Positions 1 through 9,255 of a DNA stretch of 64,000 bases are shown piece after piece (positions within the stretch are counted from its first letter, which is position 1; each line of letters opens with the position of its first letter). Source of the stretch: DATASD01 sp035478835 (GTDB lineage: Bacteria > Patescibacteriota > Saccharimonadia > Saccharimonadales > UBA4665); the NCBI GenBank assembly GCA_035478835.1, contig DATIJH010000009.1, forward strand, positions 248,001 through 312,000, read 5' to 3'. Made by a program: the position numbers and the translations under genes. Below the pieces are notes generated by a model. The model did not search any database and had not been told where the DNA came from. It worked only from the letters and a program-made list of their open reading frames with translations.

Positions 1-1
1 A

Positions 2-721
2 TCGCGGTCGCTCGTTAATGAGCCGTACTTTTTTCTAGAAAGTTTGCGAAATCTCGTATCGAAGGCGAGGAACCAGACCGAGGCGGAATCTCCGCTTACA
101 GAAGTTTGCGTATGGTCTTCTAAAAAGCGCGCAAAGGCCAACCCGCATGGCGAGCTCGGAATTTACGCGATCGAGCTGCCGCATACGCATGGTGCGGCTT
201 CGTGGATCGCAGACGAAGTGCTCGATCTCTCGAATGTCCAGGAAAATGTGTATTTTGCCGATGTACAAGGTGTAAAAGATAACGATGGCAACTATATGCG
301 GTTTGAAGTGGACGGTGTGGCGTATCACGTTGCGCAAGGGCTCGGCGCCTTTGTGATGGACCGTTACGGCAGCATGCTTGCGCACCAAGATCCGCCGCGG
401 ACACGTCGCGTGGCAATGGGGTTTGCCGACGGCTCGAGTACGGTGCTGGATGTCGACCCCGCCTTCCCTTTTACGCAGTCGCAGCGTCCGCCCGAAGTGG
501 CTCTGTATCATTACGACATCCCTGATGGCGAGCCGGCAACCAGCGTTATCGCTGATGACCCGCGCAGCGACTTGGTCAGACATGCGGTCGAACGCGTGCT
601 GAATTTGGCCGAACCGGCGCCCGGCGTTAGCCTGGGTGAGTCACTCGCCCGAAACCAGGCGCTGCTAGACCTGAGAGCCAGCGCCGAGATCCGCCGCGGT
701 GTCGCCATCGCCGCAGCCTAA
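2..721 (+). CDS. Hypothetical protein, 5' end cut by window
   Basis: I do not recognise this family. The frame is open from base 2 to the TAA at 719-721. The first possible start inside the window is a TTG at 44 without a convincing ribosome binding site, so the true start probably lies upstream. The visible product is at least 225 residues, soluble, with no signal peptide or membrane segment. A central part (about residues 30-130 from the TTG) looks like alternating beta strands, and the C-terminus is helical. It is followed by a convergent lipoprotein gene 50 bases away. The opposite-strand open frame (35-583) is a shadow of this gene. Confidence 0.6.
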   Translation, partial: SRSLVNEPYFFLESLRNLVSKARNQTEAESPLTEVCVWSSKKRAKANPHGELGIYAIELPHTHGAASWIADEVLDLSNVQENVYFADVQGVKDNDGNYMRFEVDGVAYHVAQGLGAFVMDRYGSMLAHQDPPRTRRVAMGFADGSSTVLDVDPAFPFTQSQRPPEVALYHYDIPDGEPATSVIADDPRSDLVRHAVERVLNLAEPAPGVSLGESLARNQALLDLRASAEIRRGVAIAAA

Positions 722-773
722 CTAACGCGACCCCGTCACCCGAATATGCGTCAAAGATGCCGAAGTTTAGGGG

Positions 774-1634
774 TTATCCTTGGACGGCACGCTGCAAGTC
801 GGCGTACGTTGATTCCTGTACGACAAATTCTTTGATTATGTAATCGCCGACCAAAGGGATGGTTATGAGGCCTTGGGCGTTATTTTCAGAAGCTTTATAA
901 GCGTCGTAATCGTCGCCTTGCATAGCATGCAATGCGGCGTCGCCGACTGAATTACAAACTACTTCTTGAGTTAGGCGGCCGGTAAGTGCGTCGCCAACCT
1001 CGGTGAGAGGTTGCGGCGTCGCTTCGACCAACGCCTGGCACATTTCTGTGGTCAGGGCGGCTGAGTGGCCAAAGAATGGCTGTAAGTCCCCGCCGTCTTC
1101 CGGCTGGTGTATAACGCTGATAGTTTGGTTGGCGTGCATGCGCCTTTCGGGGAGGTCGGTTGTTGCACCTTCTGCCGAGTCGCCGTCAAAAAGCGGTGGG
1201 GTGGGCATGTCCTTTGGGACGAGCACAAAGTCATGTTCTTGGTCGGGGTTTGGTATTGTGCTTGCTTGGGCGGCAACGTCTGCCTCGGCGGATTTAGGGT
1301 TGATGGCAAAATTAAAGGTCTGCGTGTTGGCAACGCTCTGTTCGTACACGGTGGCAATACGCTCGAACGCCTGCGGGTCTACAGGGCTATTGGTGTAATT
1401 ATAGAGGTCCAGCGTCTGCTTACCGAACGTAGTGTTCATGTCGATCTTGAACTGCTGCTTTAAGCCGAGCTTGCCTAATGTTTCTTCGCTCCCCAGGTTA
1501 TGTGCAACCTGCTCAGCGGTGTTATTAGCCGGCATAATATCAATCGATTTTGAGGTTTCACCCATGCCACAGCCCGCCGAAAATGCTGCGGCGGCCGTAA
1601 GCGTTGCGGCCATGCCAACACGACGACTATTCAT
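774..1634 (-). CDS. Putative secreted lipoprotein, unknown function
   Basis: The 286-residue product begins MNSRRVGMAATL and has an Ala-rich hydrophobic stretch ending in SAGC at about residues 19-22, a plausible lipobox with lipidated Cys. The mature part is polar and has no recognised domain. A TTG-initiated extension to 1670 is possible, but I prefer the ATG at 1634: a TATTAT hexamer (1642-1647 on the complementary strand) ends 7 nt before it, so the transcript would be leaderless. The gene is divergent from the PIG-L deacetylase gene, with a 12-bp palindrome between them. The outer-surface location is inferred from the lipobox only. Confidence 0.6.
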   Translation of the reverse strand: MNSRRVGMAATLTAAAAFSAGCGMGETSKSIDIMPANNTAEQVAHNLGSEETLGKLGLKQQFKIDMNTTFGKQTLDLYNYTNSPVDPQAFERIATVYEQSVANTQTFNFAINPKSAEADVAAQASTIPNPDQEHDFVLVPKDMPTPPLFDGDSAEGATTDLPERRMHANQTISVIHQPEDGGDLQPFFGHSAALTTEMCQALVEATPQPLTEVGDALTGRLTQEVVCNSVGDAALHAMQGDDYDAYKASENNAQGLITIPLVGDYIIKEFVVQESTYADLQRAVQG

Positions 1635-1700
1635 AAATACTATAATACCATATATATTGCTAAAAAGCAATCTGTTATCACTAAAATTGTCGCTGCGATG

Positions 1701-1712
1701 TGACCTAGGTCA
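1701..1712. promoter_or_regulatory. 12-bp perfect palindrome between divergent genes
   Basis: TGACCTAGGTCA is its own reverse complement. It lies 67 bases upstream of the lipoprotein ATG and 36 bases upstream of the PIG-L ATG, where an operator serving both genes would sit. No regulator gene is adjacent, so the role is inferred from position and symmetry. Confidence 0.3.
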
Positions 1713-1747
1713 ATTCGGCAACAGCTACTTTGCTGCAGAATAGTGGT

Positions 1748-3679
1748 ATGTGGCACAGACTACGACCGACCTGCTTCCGCCCAATCCCGCTACTCACCTT
1801 ACTGCTATCAATGCTTTTTACGGCGAGCCTTTCGGGCGGCGTCGTCCGGGCGGCTAGCTCGCCAATCGCTTGCACTACAAGCGAGATCAATTTTTCGGCG
1901 CATCAAGACGACGACATTTTGTTTATGAACCCTGACATCAGCGATAGCATTCATCGGCATCGTTGCGTCGAAACGGTCTTTATCACTGCCGGCGAGTGGG
2001 ACGGTGTATCGGGCAGTATGAGTCGACAGCAATACGCGGCCTCGCGCAACCAAGGCACCCGGGCCGGATACGCTGCTATGGCAAACGTACCTAACAACTG
2101 GACGCGCACAGCGACGCAAATCAACGGTCATCCCATAGAAGTCGATACATTAGTTGGCGCGCCAAATGTGAAACTGATGTACCTGAGTATTCGTGATGGC
2201 GGCGACAGCGTAAGTTATGACAACTTACAGGATTTATACCAAGGCGCTCGCTCGAGCGTAGCAACGATCGTCCCCACGGGTTCGCCGTCCGGAATTACGT
2301 CGGTGACGTACACGAGAGTAAACCTTATCCAAACGCTTTTATCTATAATGACAGCTTACCGAGCCACCACCATCCGGACGCAGGACTACATGCCGAGTGC
2401 GCTGTTATCGGGCGATCATGCCGATCACGTGTACGGCGCGCTGTTTGTTATGGCGGCGGCGCAGAGCTACCGCGGCATCGGCAATGACCAGCACGTGACG
2501 CTCACGGCGTATCGCGATTACAATATTATTGATTCACCCGCCAACCTCGACGCCGATCAGATAAATCAAAAGAACATCGTCATTAACGCCTACAAAGCGT
2601 TTGATCCGATTTTTGCGATCCCAAGCGACCAAGCAACATTGGCCAGCCGCATGTATTACCGCTGGCCCGTGGCTCCAACCTGGGTTACTGCGAACGCGAA
2701 TGGAAGGTTGCAGGCGTTTGATGTCCAGGGCGGCCACTTGGTGACATGGCAGCAAGACGCCAGCGGCAATTGGCTTGCAATGCAAGACTTGGGCAACAAC
2801 ATGCTACAGCCTGCTGCGGCGGCCGCCATAAATACCGATGGAACGATGGAAGTTTTTGCAATCAAGCAAACTATTAGTAGCACGGGCCAAGTTCAGCAAG
2901 ATCTACAATATCTCCGGCAAGTGGCGCCGGGCGGCGCTTTTGGCACGTGGCAAAGCTTGAGCGGCCCCGGGCCGAGCGCCGGAAATTATGACATAGGGTC
3001 ACCCACTGTAGTGGCGAATGGCGATGGCCGGCTCGAAGTGTTTTTGAAAGCTTCGGACGGCAGTTTAGCCACAGTGTATCAGACGGCGCAGAGCGGCGGT
3101 TTTAGCGGTTGGGTGGGGCTTGGCGGGAACGGCCTTATAGAAACGCCGGCCGCCATTTTGCGTACCGACGGCCGAATCGAAATATACAGCGCCTCTTTGG
3201 GTGTTGTTCGGCACTGGCTGCAACGGAGTCCGAACGGCGCCGTAGTGTACGACACCGCCTTTACCTCGGTGCGCGCGGCTGGTGCGCCAAGCGCTGGCTT
3301 AAATCAAGACGGTCGACCGGAAATCTTTTATCGCCACGCGGGCGACGGACAAATCTACACAGCCTACCAAATGACGTCCGGCATGTGGTTTGGGGGCGAG
3401 GTCGCTTTGGCCGGCCAAAGCTCCCAGGGTGCGCCTGCCGTTACAAACAGCATGCCCCTGCTGCAAACCGGCAGCCGGCTCAACCTTTTTGCACGGAATG
3501 GCGCCGCCGGTTTTGATACCTTGGCGCAAGCGTCCGACAATGGTTCGTTCCAGCTCCCATGGCACAGCACTAACGCTCCGTATAGCCAGCATGCTCCGGC
3601 CGCGATTTTGGCCGCCGGCAATAAAATACATCTCCTCGTTGTGTCACCTGATGGTGTACTAACAGAAGCTCAGCCTTAA
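1748..3679 (+). CDS. Secreted PIG-L family deacetylase with C-terminal beta-propeller
   Basis: The N-terminus has a hydrophobic signal segment (LLTLLLSMLF). The catalytic domain follows with the PIG-L/LmbE zinc motif in the form AHQDDD, about 50 residues in, and a downstream SGDHADHVYG that supplies the second histidine motif. This family removes N-acetyl groups from GlcNAc-type sugars. The last 330 residues or so contain at least five repeats of the style DGRLEVF, DGRIEIY, DGRPEIF, typical of a lectin-like (PLL/tectonin-type) propeller that binds glycans. I chose ATG 1748 over TTG 1730 because the signal peptide then starts cleanly. It probably acts outside the cell on its own or host-cell polysaccharide; the substrate is unknown. 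Confidence 0.75.
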   Translation: MWHRLRPTCFRPIPLLTLLLSMLFTASLSGGVVRAASSPIACTTSEINFSAHQDDDILFMNPDISDSIHRHRCVETVFITAGEWDGVSGSMSRQQYAASRNQGTRAGYAAMANVPNNWTRTATQINGHPIEVDTLVGAPNVKLMYLSIRDGGDSVSYDNLQDLYQGARSSVATIVPTGSPSGITSVTYTRVNLIQTLLSIMTAYRATTIRTQDYMPSALLSGDHADHVYGALFVMAAAQSYRGIGNDQHVTLTAYRDYNIIDSPANLDADQINQKNIVINAYKAFDPIFAIPSDQATLASRMYYRWPVAPTWVTANANGRLQAFDVQGGHLVTWQQDASGNWLAMQDLGNNMLQPAAAAAINTDGTMEVFAIKQTISSTGQVQQDLQYLRQVAPGGAFGTWQSLSGPGPSAGNYDIGSPTVVANGDGRLEVFLKASDGSLATVYQTAQSGGFSGWVGLGGNGLIETPAAILRTDGRIEIYSASLGVVRHWLQRSPNGAVVYDTAFTSVRAAGAPSAGLNQDGRPEIFYRHAGDGQIYTAYQMTSGMWFGGEVALAGQSSQGAPAVTNSMPLLQTGSRLNLFARNGAAGFDTLAQASDNGSFQLPWHSTNAPYSQHAPAAILAAGNKIHLLVVSPDGVLTEAQP

Positions 3680-3734
3680 AAGCTACAGAACCTCGCATCA
3701 CGACCGCACAGGCACGTAAAGGTAAGGAGACGCC

Positions 3735-4904
3735 ATGATCATAAAGAAATTGCGACCAGCGCTGATAGTGCTGGCTTGCGCACTGCTGGTATTGGGCAGC
3801 TCAACCGCGGCGGTTATAGCGCAGAAGCAATCGGCGCTGGCGCGCGCTACGGCGGCAGCGCCAAAGGTGTCGATGGTCGCCAGCTCGCCGGCACAACTCA
3901 CCGCGGTAAAGAACGTTGATTTGCACGACGGCACGGTGATCAAAGTGGGCAGTACTTATTACCTGTATGGCACGATGTACGGCTGCGGGTTTCATTGGCT
4001 GGCGACTAACACTCCTTGGTGCGGCTTTGGTGTCTCGACGGCGACGAGCCTGGCGGGTCCATGGACGACGCCTACGCTCTTGTTTTCACCGAACAGTGTT
4101 GACCCGTTCACCGGCACCACGTGGAATGCGGAGTGTGGCTCGACTGGCCGCGGCTGCTTTAATCCACGCATGATACAGCGCAACTGGGGTCCCAAAGATG
4201 GCACCTACATTTTATGGTTCAATGCTCCGGCCGACTACGCACGTAACGGTGCGAACGCATATTACGCCATGGGCTGCAATGGGCCGCTTGGCCAGTGTGG
4301 CAACGGCGCGGGCGGCAATGGTACGACTCGCAAACCACCTATGAACATTTGCGCGGGCAACGGCGATTTTAGTATTGTTCCGAACGGTAGCTCGACGCCA
4401 TACATGGTTTGTACGAATGCCGACCAGACGCTTTCCGAAGAGCAACTGGATTATTGGGGCACGAGTGGTACTGGTGTTGGCTCATCGCATCTGGCTGGAC
4501 TCAATAACGTTGAGGCGCCGGGCGCGTACCAAGATGCTGCCACCGGTAAATGGATTCTGACATACTCGGATGTGAACTGCGGCTATTGTGGCGGCGACGG
4601 CACTGGCTACGCTACGGCGAGCAGCATTGGCGGGCCGTGGACCGCGCCTGCCAATTATGGGTTTTCGGCTCCGGGCACAGGCCGGAGGGACATCTCGGCG
4701 ACTTCTTGTGGCGGCCAACCGCGAACGATCTTTACGGTCGATAATCAGCCGTATCAGCTCGTTGACCTTTGGGGGCAATGGAATGGCGACTCTACAAATC
4801 AGGCCGGTGCCGGGCTCGCTTTCATAACCCTTAGCTATGCGCCGCAGGCCGCGCCGAATGGCGGTGTTTTGCCACCGCAGTTTGCGCAGTGGCCGTGTAT
4901 GTAG
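3735..4904 (+). CDS. Secreted GH43-like five-bladed beta-propeller protein
   Basis: The start has a good site, AAGGAG, ten bases before ATG 3735. Residues 7-29 form a signal or anchor segment. After a short linker, the motif DLHDGTVIKVGSTYYLYG resembles the first blade of GH43/GH62-type enzymes, where the Asp acts as general base. Later features such as SLAGPWT and NVEAPGAYQDAATGKWILTY match the same fold, with an Asn-Val-Glu-Ala-Pro segment in the usual position of the acid. Cysteines are frequent, consistent with an exported, disulfide-bonded protein. It follows the PIG-L gene on the same strand, which suggests a two-gene surface-glycan module. Substrate (arabinan, xylan or other) cannot be told. 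Confidence 0.6.
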   Translation: MIIKKLRPALIVLACALLVLGSSTAAVIAQKQSALARATAAAPKVSMVASSPAQLTAVKNVDLHDGTVIKVGSTYYLYGTMYGCGFHWLATNTPWCGFGVSTATSLAGPWTTPTLLFSPNSVDPFTGTTWNAECGSTGRGCFNPRMIQRNWGPKDGTYILWFNAPADYARNGANAYYAMGCNGPLGQCGNGAGGNGTTRKPPMNICAGNGDFSIVPNGSSTPYMVCTNADQTLSEEQLDYWGTSGTGVGSSHLAGLNNVEAPGAYQDAATGKWILTYSDVNCGYCGGDGTGYATASSIGGPWTAPANYGFSAPGTGRRDISATSCGGQPRTIFTVDNQPYQLVDLWGQWNGDSTNQAGAGLAFITLSYAPQAAPNGGVLPPQFAQWPCM

Positions 4905-5021
4905 CACCACGCCTTTTCGTTACCCATGGCGGCTGTAACCATTCTTTAGGTGTCGCAGAACGCACATAGCTGCAAGGTCTGCTGGCTGCCCATCGAAATA
5001 TTAAATGTAGTAACTTTACCG

Positions 5022-5049
5022 TTGCGGCAGCTGCCGTGCTAGGTATAAT
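5022..5049 (+). promoter_or_regulatory. Promoter for 2H phosphoesterase gene
   Basis: TTGCGG at 5022-5027 and TATAAT at 5044-5049 are separated by 16 bases. The hexamer ends six bases before ATG 5056, which places +1 on the A of the start codon. Confidence 0.55.
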
Positions 5050-5055
5050 TGAGGC

Positions 5056-5673
5056 ATGCATAGTTCTCTTGCGTGTGATGTTGTTATTCTGCCTTCGGAC
5101 GAGCTTGCCGAGAGCGCCATTGCGCTTAGCGAGCAGATTGGCAGGCAGCATAATACGTTTTTTCAGCTGGCAAAGAACGGCCCTTTTGCCCACGCTTCGT
5201 TGTATATGACGCAGCTCAGCGTGGCAAGCCTGGACGAAGCCCGGGAAATTCTCGCCCGCATCGCCGCTACCACGCCTGCGCTCGATCTTTTTGCCAAGGG
5301 CTATCACCAGTCGCGCGGATATATCGACGTCAGTTACGAGCGGATCAATGCGCTTGATCAGCTGCAGCTTGCAGTCGTCGAAGCGATTAATCCGCTCCGC
5401 GATGGCATGCCGCACGGCGAGCAGAAACACCTAGAGGATGCAACCGGTTCGCTCCGCGACACACTGCAAAAATACGGCTACCGCGGCATTGGCGAATTTT
5501 TCCGGCCGCACCTGACGTTGGCGCGGCTCACAGACCACGCACCGATAGACGTCAGCGATTTACCGGAACCCACCGGCTTTAGCGGTGCATTTACAAAGCT
5601 GGGCTTGTTCGAAATAGGCCGGCACGGGGCGTGCGTGCGCAAAATCGCCGAGTTTGAGCTAGGAAAAGAATAG
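5056..5673 (+). CDS. 2H phosphoesterase superfamily (RNA ligase-like) protein
   Basis: The 205-residue product carries the two hallmark HxSx/HxTx motifs of the 2H fold: HASLYM near residue 39 and RPHLTLARL near residue 155. Members act on 2',3'-cyclic or 2'-5' phosphodiester bonds in RNA or small nucleotides. No signal peptide is seen, so it is cytoplasmic. It stands alone and has its own strong promoter whose position implies a leaderless transcript. The exact substrate is unknown. Confidence 0.7.
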   Translation: MHSSLACDVVILPSDELAESAIALSEQIGRQHNTFFQLAKNGPFAHASLYMTQLSVASLDEAREILARIAATTPALDLFAKGYHQSRGYIDVSYERINALDQLQLAVVEAINPLRDGMPHGEQKHLEDATGSLRDTLQKYGYRGIGEFFRPHLTLARLTDHAPIDVSDLPEPTGFSGAFTKLGLFEIGRHGACVRKIAEFELGKE

Positions 5674-5700
5674 GTCGGGTGTAGCTGTTGTAGTGAGTCG

Positions 5701-6438
5701 CTAGCTTACTGCGGTGCCAAAAATTTTGCCGATGCCGTACGTGACGATCATGGCAACGGCGCCGCCAACAACAACTCGCAAAATCGCACGTCGGCGAGAG
5801 GCTCCGCCCGCTGTCGCGCTCAAATAACCAGTAAAAACGAGCGCTACGAGTACAGAAACGAAGGTTACTATAAACCGTAGATTTGCGCTCGAAAGCGTAA
5901 CGCTGAGCAGTGGTATGATTGCGCCAATCACGAACGCGAATAATGAGGCGATGGCCGCCTGCAAAGGATTTGTAAGGTCATCTGGGTCGATGTTAAGCTC
6001 GGCGTCCAAGTGCGCCTTTAAAGGGTTTTTTGCAGTAAGCTCTTTGGCGACCTGCTGCGCCGTTTTTGGCGAGACGCCTTTGGCTTCATACAGACTGGCC
6101 AGCTCCGCGAGCTCCTCATTCGGTTTGGTTTCCAGTTCCCATTTTTCATGACTTACGAAAGCACGTTCGGTGTCGCGCTGGGCGCTGACCGAAACATATT
6201 CGCCGACTGCCATCGAGAGCGCGCCAGCCGTCAACCCTGCCAGTCCAGCAGTAAAAATTGCCCCCTTGCTACTTGTGGCGCCAGCCACGCCCAGTACAAT
6301 ACTGGCGACCGAGACGATGCCGTCGTTGGCGCCCAACACCGCGGCACGCAACCGGTTTAGTCCGACATTTCCGGTCCTGGTGTGCGAATCCTGGTCACTG
6401 TGCACGGCGCTGCTCCTTAATATTTTGCGTAGCTTCAT
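5701..6438 (-). CDS. VIT1/CCC1 family (DUF125) metal transporter
   Basis: The 245-residue membrane protein matches the VIT1/CCC1 pattern. A first helix contains GLNRLRAAVLGANDGIVSVA, then a hydrophobic AGLTAGALSMAVGEYVSVSA segment, a charged cytoplasmic loop (residues 90-145) rich in Glu and Lys, and three further helices at the C-terminus. The family moves Fe2+ or Mn2+. TATAAT (6446-6451, complement) ends seven bases before the ATG, implying a leaderless message. It is divergent from a HAD phosphatase gene. Confidence 0.8.
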   Translation of the reverse strand: MKLRKILRSSAVHSDQDSHTRTGNVGLNRLRAAVLGANDGIVSVASIVLGVAGATSSKGAIFTAGLAGLTAGALSMAVGEYVSVSAQRDTERAFVSHEKWELETKPNEELAELASLYEAKGVSPKTAQQVAKELTAKNPLKAHLDAELNIDPDDLTNPLQAAIASLFAFVIGAIIPLLSVTLSSANLRFIVTFVSVLVALVFTGYLSATAGGASRRRAILRVVVGGAVAMIVTYGIGKIFGTAVS

Positions 6439-6518
6439 ATTGAGTATTATATCGCACCGTGTCGCGCGCCGCTGGTATACTGGGTATTATCAAAATAATC
6501 TATCCCGGAGACGGCAAT

Positions 6519-7094
6519 ATGCACCAACCCAAAGCCCTTCTTTTTGACTTTTTTGATGTGATTCGCACCGATTCATACAAAGCGTGGCTGCAAGCGAACA
6601 ACATTCCGCACGAAGGCCCCTATTTTGAAGCATCGCGGCAACAAGATATGGGCGCTATCACCACCGAGCGTTTCATTGAAATCCTGAGCGAGCTAACAGG
6701 CCGGCCGGTTACCACCGAAGAAATTGATAGCACCGCCACCGTGGACGACGAGGTCGTGCGGATTATCGCCGACCTCCAAAAGAAATACAAGCTGGCGCTT
6801 ATTTCAAACGCACCGGCTAAGTTTCTTCGCGGCTTACTTGCCGCCCATAATTTAGAGCAGTATTTTGACATTATCGTTATTTCCAGTGAGGTCGGCATGG
6901 TCAAGCCCGACCCCGAAATCTTTCACCTCGCGCTCCAAAAACTCAGCATTGCACCTGCTGACGCGATTTTCGTAGACGACAACATCCGTCACGTTGAATC
7001 TGCGGCAAAGATAGGCATTCATGCCATCCAATTTATATCGGCGAGCCAGCTACAGGCGGCGCTCGCCGAGTTTGGCGTTACCTTGTCCTCGTAG
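6519..7094 (+). CDS. HAD superfamily hydrolase (subfamily IA-like)
   Basis: I chose ATG 6519, which has CGGAG ten bases upstream, instead of an extension to 6459. TATACT at 6476-6481 would give a leader of about 30 bases. The 191-residue protein has motif I as LLFDFFDVIRTD, with the nucleophilic Asp but Phe where the usual second catalytic Asp sits. It has motif II ISNAP, motif III Lys in KPDPEIF, and motif IV FVDDN. Such D-x-x variants occur in HAD-IA phosphatases that otherwise keep the fold. A small phosphatase role is likely; the substrate is unknown. A second HAD gene lies at 10072. Confidence 0.75.
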   Translation: MHQPKALLFDFFDVIRTDSYKAWLQANNIPHEGPYFEASRQQDMGAITTERFIEILSELTGRPVTTEEIDSTATVDDEVVRIIADLQKKYKLALISNAPAKFLRGLLAAHNLEQYFDIIVISSEVGMVKPDPEIFHLALQKLSIAPADAIFVDDNIRHVESAAKIGIHAIQFISASQLQAALAEFGVTLSS

Positions 7095-7170
7095 TTGCAT
7101 CGCCCGACCCCGCTTCCGCAAGTACCGCCGCCATTTACTTTTTTGTAGTCCAATGTCATAATATATAGCT

Positions 7171-8088
7171 ATGACACATCAAGGCGGGCATGAATTGCCT
7201 GCGCCTACCGAGCTTTTTGCCCGGCCTTTCGAACGGCCCGAAACTACCCAGATGCTGGGTGTTATCGCTGCCGGCTACACCGAAGCCGACATTATCGAGG
7301 CTGGGCGGGTATTCGGCCATTCTGCTGACGGCGTCGACGAGGCGTTGGGCGATTTGCCCGCGGTTCTCCCCCATATACACCAGCTGTCAGACGCACTCAG
7401 CACGCAAAACCCTGATAATGTTCATCTGATCGCTGCGCGCGATGGCGAGCTGCTGTACGACGATTTTAGCGTCACACATCCGGACGTAAAAAGCCACCTC
7501 ATGCCTGCAAGCATAGATCTCTTACTTTCCGACGACATGACGGGCGAGCTGGGCCGCCGGTTTTTGGCGCGTTTTGACCTTGACGCCACAACCATCAAAA
7601 AAACCGACAGGCATTTTACCATTGTTGACACCGGTTTTAGCGGGACGGTGTTTGTGCACTTGGCCGACATTATAGAAGTCCTGTACCGGACATCGCTGCG
7701 AAGATCCGGCCGACTTGACATTAAGCTTGTTTGTGCCGACATCCACACGGCCAACGGTCCACAAATTATTGATTACGCCACAGAGGAAGTGCCGCGCGAC
7801 GCGGTACTGCTGCCCCATACGGCAGCTCGCTTGGGTGGCAGTTTTGCCCACGAAAAACATTCGCGGCGGAATTCGCCCACTATGCTGCTTGCGACCGCCT
7901 TGCAGCTTATGCCGCGGTATCACGAAGCCTTTGACGGCCTCGTGGAAGATGGCGGCAAAGTAATGGCCCACGCGGCGGATTCTGCTCCGACGGAATTTAT
8001 GCTCTGTAACGCCAGCAACGTCAATCCTATTGCAGCCGCGATCGCCCAATATCGGGTTATCCAGAGCGCCTTACGGCGCCAACCTTAG
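7171..8088 (+). CDS. Conserved-looking hypothetical protein
   Basis: The family is not recognised. The 305-residue protein is soluble, with an alternating alpha/beta look. The segment TIVDTGFSGTVFVHLADII resembles the strand-loop-helix of proteins that bind a phosphate or sugar-nucleotide, but no complete catalytic signature is visible. TAATAT (7159-7164) ends six bases before the ATG, so the message is probably leaderless. The stop is seven bases from the stop of the convergent CHAP gene, and a GGCGCC...GGCGCC hairpin spans both ends. Confidence 0.55.
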   Translation: MTHQGGHELPAPTELFARPFERPETTQMLGVIAAGYTEADIIEAGRVFGHSADGVDEALGDLPAVLPHIHQLSDALSTQNPDNVHLIAARDGELLYDDFSVTHPDVKSHLMPASIDLLLSDDMTGELGRRFLARFDLDATTIKKTDRHFTIVDTGFSGTVFVHLADIIEVLYRTSLRRSGRLDIKLVCADIHTANGPQIIDYATEEVPRDAVLLPHTAARLGGSFAHEKHSRRNSPTMLLATALQLMPRYHEAFDGLVEDGGKVMAHAADSAPTEFMLCNASNVNPIAAAIAQYRVIQSALRRQP

Positions 8089-8095
8089 CCGGCGC

Positions 8096-9133
8096 CTACG
8101 GATAAATATATGCCGAAAACTTGCCAAGCGGACTGTACGAATAGCGGAAGTGCCCTTGCCAGTCGTAGTTCATTTCGCTCACCAGTGCGTACCCCGCGGG
8201 TACGGCCTTGCCTTGGAATATTTGGCCAGGCAGCGCCTGCACAATAGCTACATGTCCGTAGGCGCCGGCAGTTTCGACGGCGATGGCGCCAACGGCCGGT
8301 GTGCGATGCACCGGATAGTTCGACGTATACGCCCAGCGGTTGGCATTGCCGGTAACGTGAAAGCCAGCATGCCCCTCAATAGTCGTAAAGTACCAATAGG
8401 CATATGAGGTGCATTCGCGGTTGATGTGGTCGGCGCTGTACGAAACCGTTTGCAGGCTGTCCATCGGCGCATTGCACCATGCCATCGGATAGCCACCATT
8501 GCCGGCGCCGCTGTCACACACGCCGCCGGTACCGACCGGTTTGGCTGGCTCAAAGTTGAGCGTGCCACTTTGAATGAGCGAGACTTGCTGTGCTTGCTCT
8601 GGTGTAATAATTGGAATCTTGGTATTTTGCTGCGGCTGGATAACCGAAGCGACGTTATTGTTGGCTGCTTTGGTTACCGTACTGAACGCATAGCCGATGC
8701 CGTGCCCGGCCTCAATAAATGGAAAAGCCACGACCCGCCCCATAAAAACCAACGCGTAGCCGACGCCATGCAAAGTTGCGATTATGGCTGTGCCTACGGC
8801 CCGCAGTGTTACGCTGCCAGCGGTTAGCACGCCGTTTTCGGCCTTGGTTACGCCGTCGGTCGCCGCTACGATGGCGCGCAGCATACCGACCTCGACCGAG
8901 CCGACCGCCCGGTTCATACCAGTTGTCACAGCGCTAACATCAAAGGTATCGCTTTGGTATGTTGCTGTATTTTGAGAAATCTCGACATTATGAATGCGGG
9001 CGTTAATGCCCGAGCGATGCACGGCCAAGGTGTGACTGCACAGCGCCAACAGCCAGAAATCGGCCACGACACATACTGCGACAATGAATAGCCGCCGCTT
9101 TTTTTGTAGTACGTCCACAAGATCGAACAACAT
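8096..9133 (-). CDS. Membrane-anchored CHAP-domain amidase (peptidoglycan hydrolase)
   Basis: The ATG at 9133 gives 345 residues beginning with a cytoplasmic basic stretch and one membrane helix (LFIVAVCVVADFWLLALC). A long linker with Gly/Ala-rich helices follows. The last 140 residues are a CHAP domain: the nucleophilic Cys lies in NRECTSYAYW, the His in GHVAIV, and the third polar residue in SEMNYDW. CHAP enzymes cut amide bonds in peptidoglycan. A clear TATAAT (9164-9169, complement) lies 30 bases upstream, so this gene has a normal leader. A longer TTG start at 9175 would lie upstream of that promoter and is rejected. Confidence 0.8.
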   Translation of the reverse strand: MLFDLVDVLQKKRRLFIVAVCVVADFWLLALCSHTLAVHRSGINARIHNVEISQNTATYQSDTFDVSAVTTGMNRAVGSVEVGMLRAIVAATDGVTKAENGVLTAGSVTLRAVGTAIIATLHGVGYALVFMGRVVAFPFIEAGHGIGYAFSTVTKAANNNVASVIQPQQNTKIPIITPEQAQQVSLIQSGTLNFEPAKPVGTGGVCDSGAGNGGYPMAWCNAPMDSLQTVSYSADHINRECTSYAYWYFTTIEGHAGFHVTGNANRWAYTSNYPVHRTPAVGAIAVETAGAYGHVAIVQALPGQIFQGKAVPAGYALVSEMNYDWQGHFRYSYSPLGKFSAYIYP

Positions 9134-9163
9134 AAAACGAGCCACCGCGCTCTTTAAATCACT

Positions 9164-9169
9164 ATTATA
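9164..9169 (-). promoter_or_regulatory. -10 element of CHAP gene
   Basis: A perfect TATAAT on the minus strand, placing +1 near 9157, about 23 bases before ATG 9133. No strong -35 is visible. Confidence 0.5.
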
Positions 9170-9255
9170 CACCAATCTTGCAAATGGCGCATCTTTACGG
9201 AATAAATAACGACGGCGATGTATGATATGCTAATAGAGTAAGAGCGAGGACAGAT

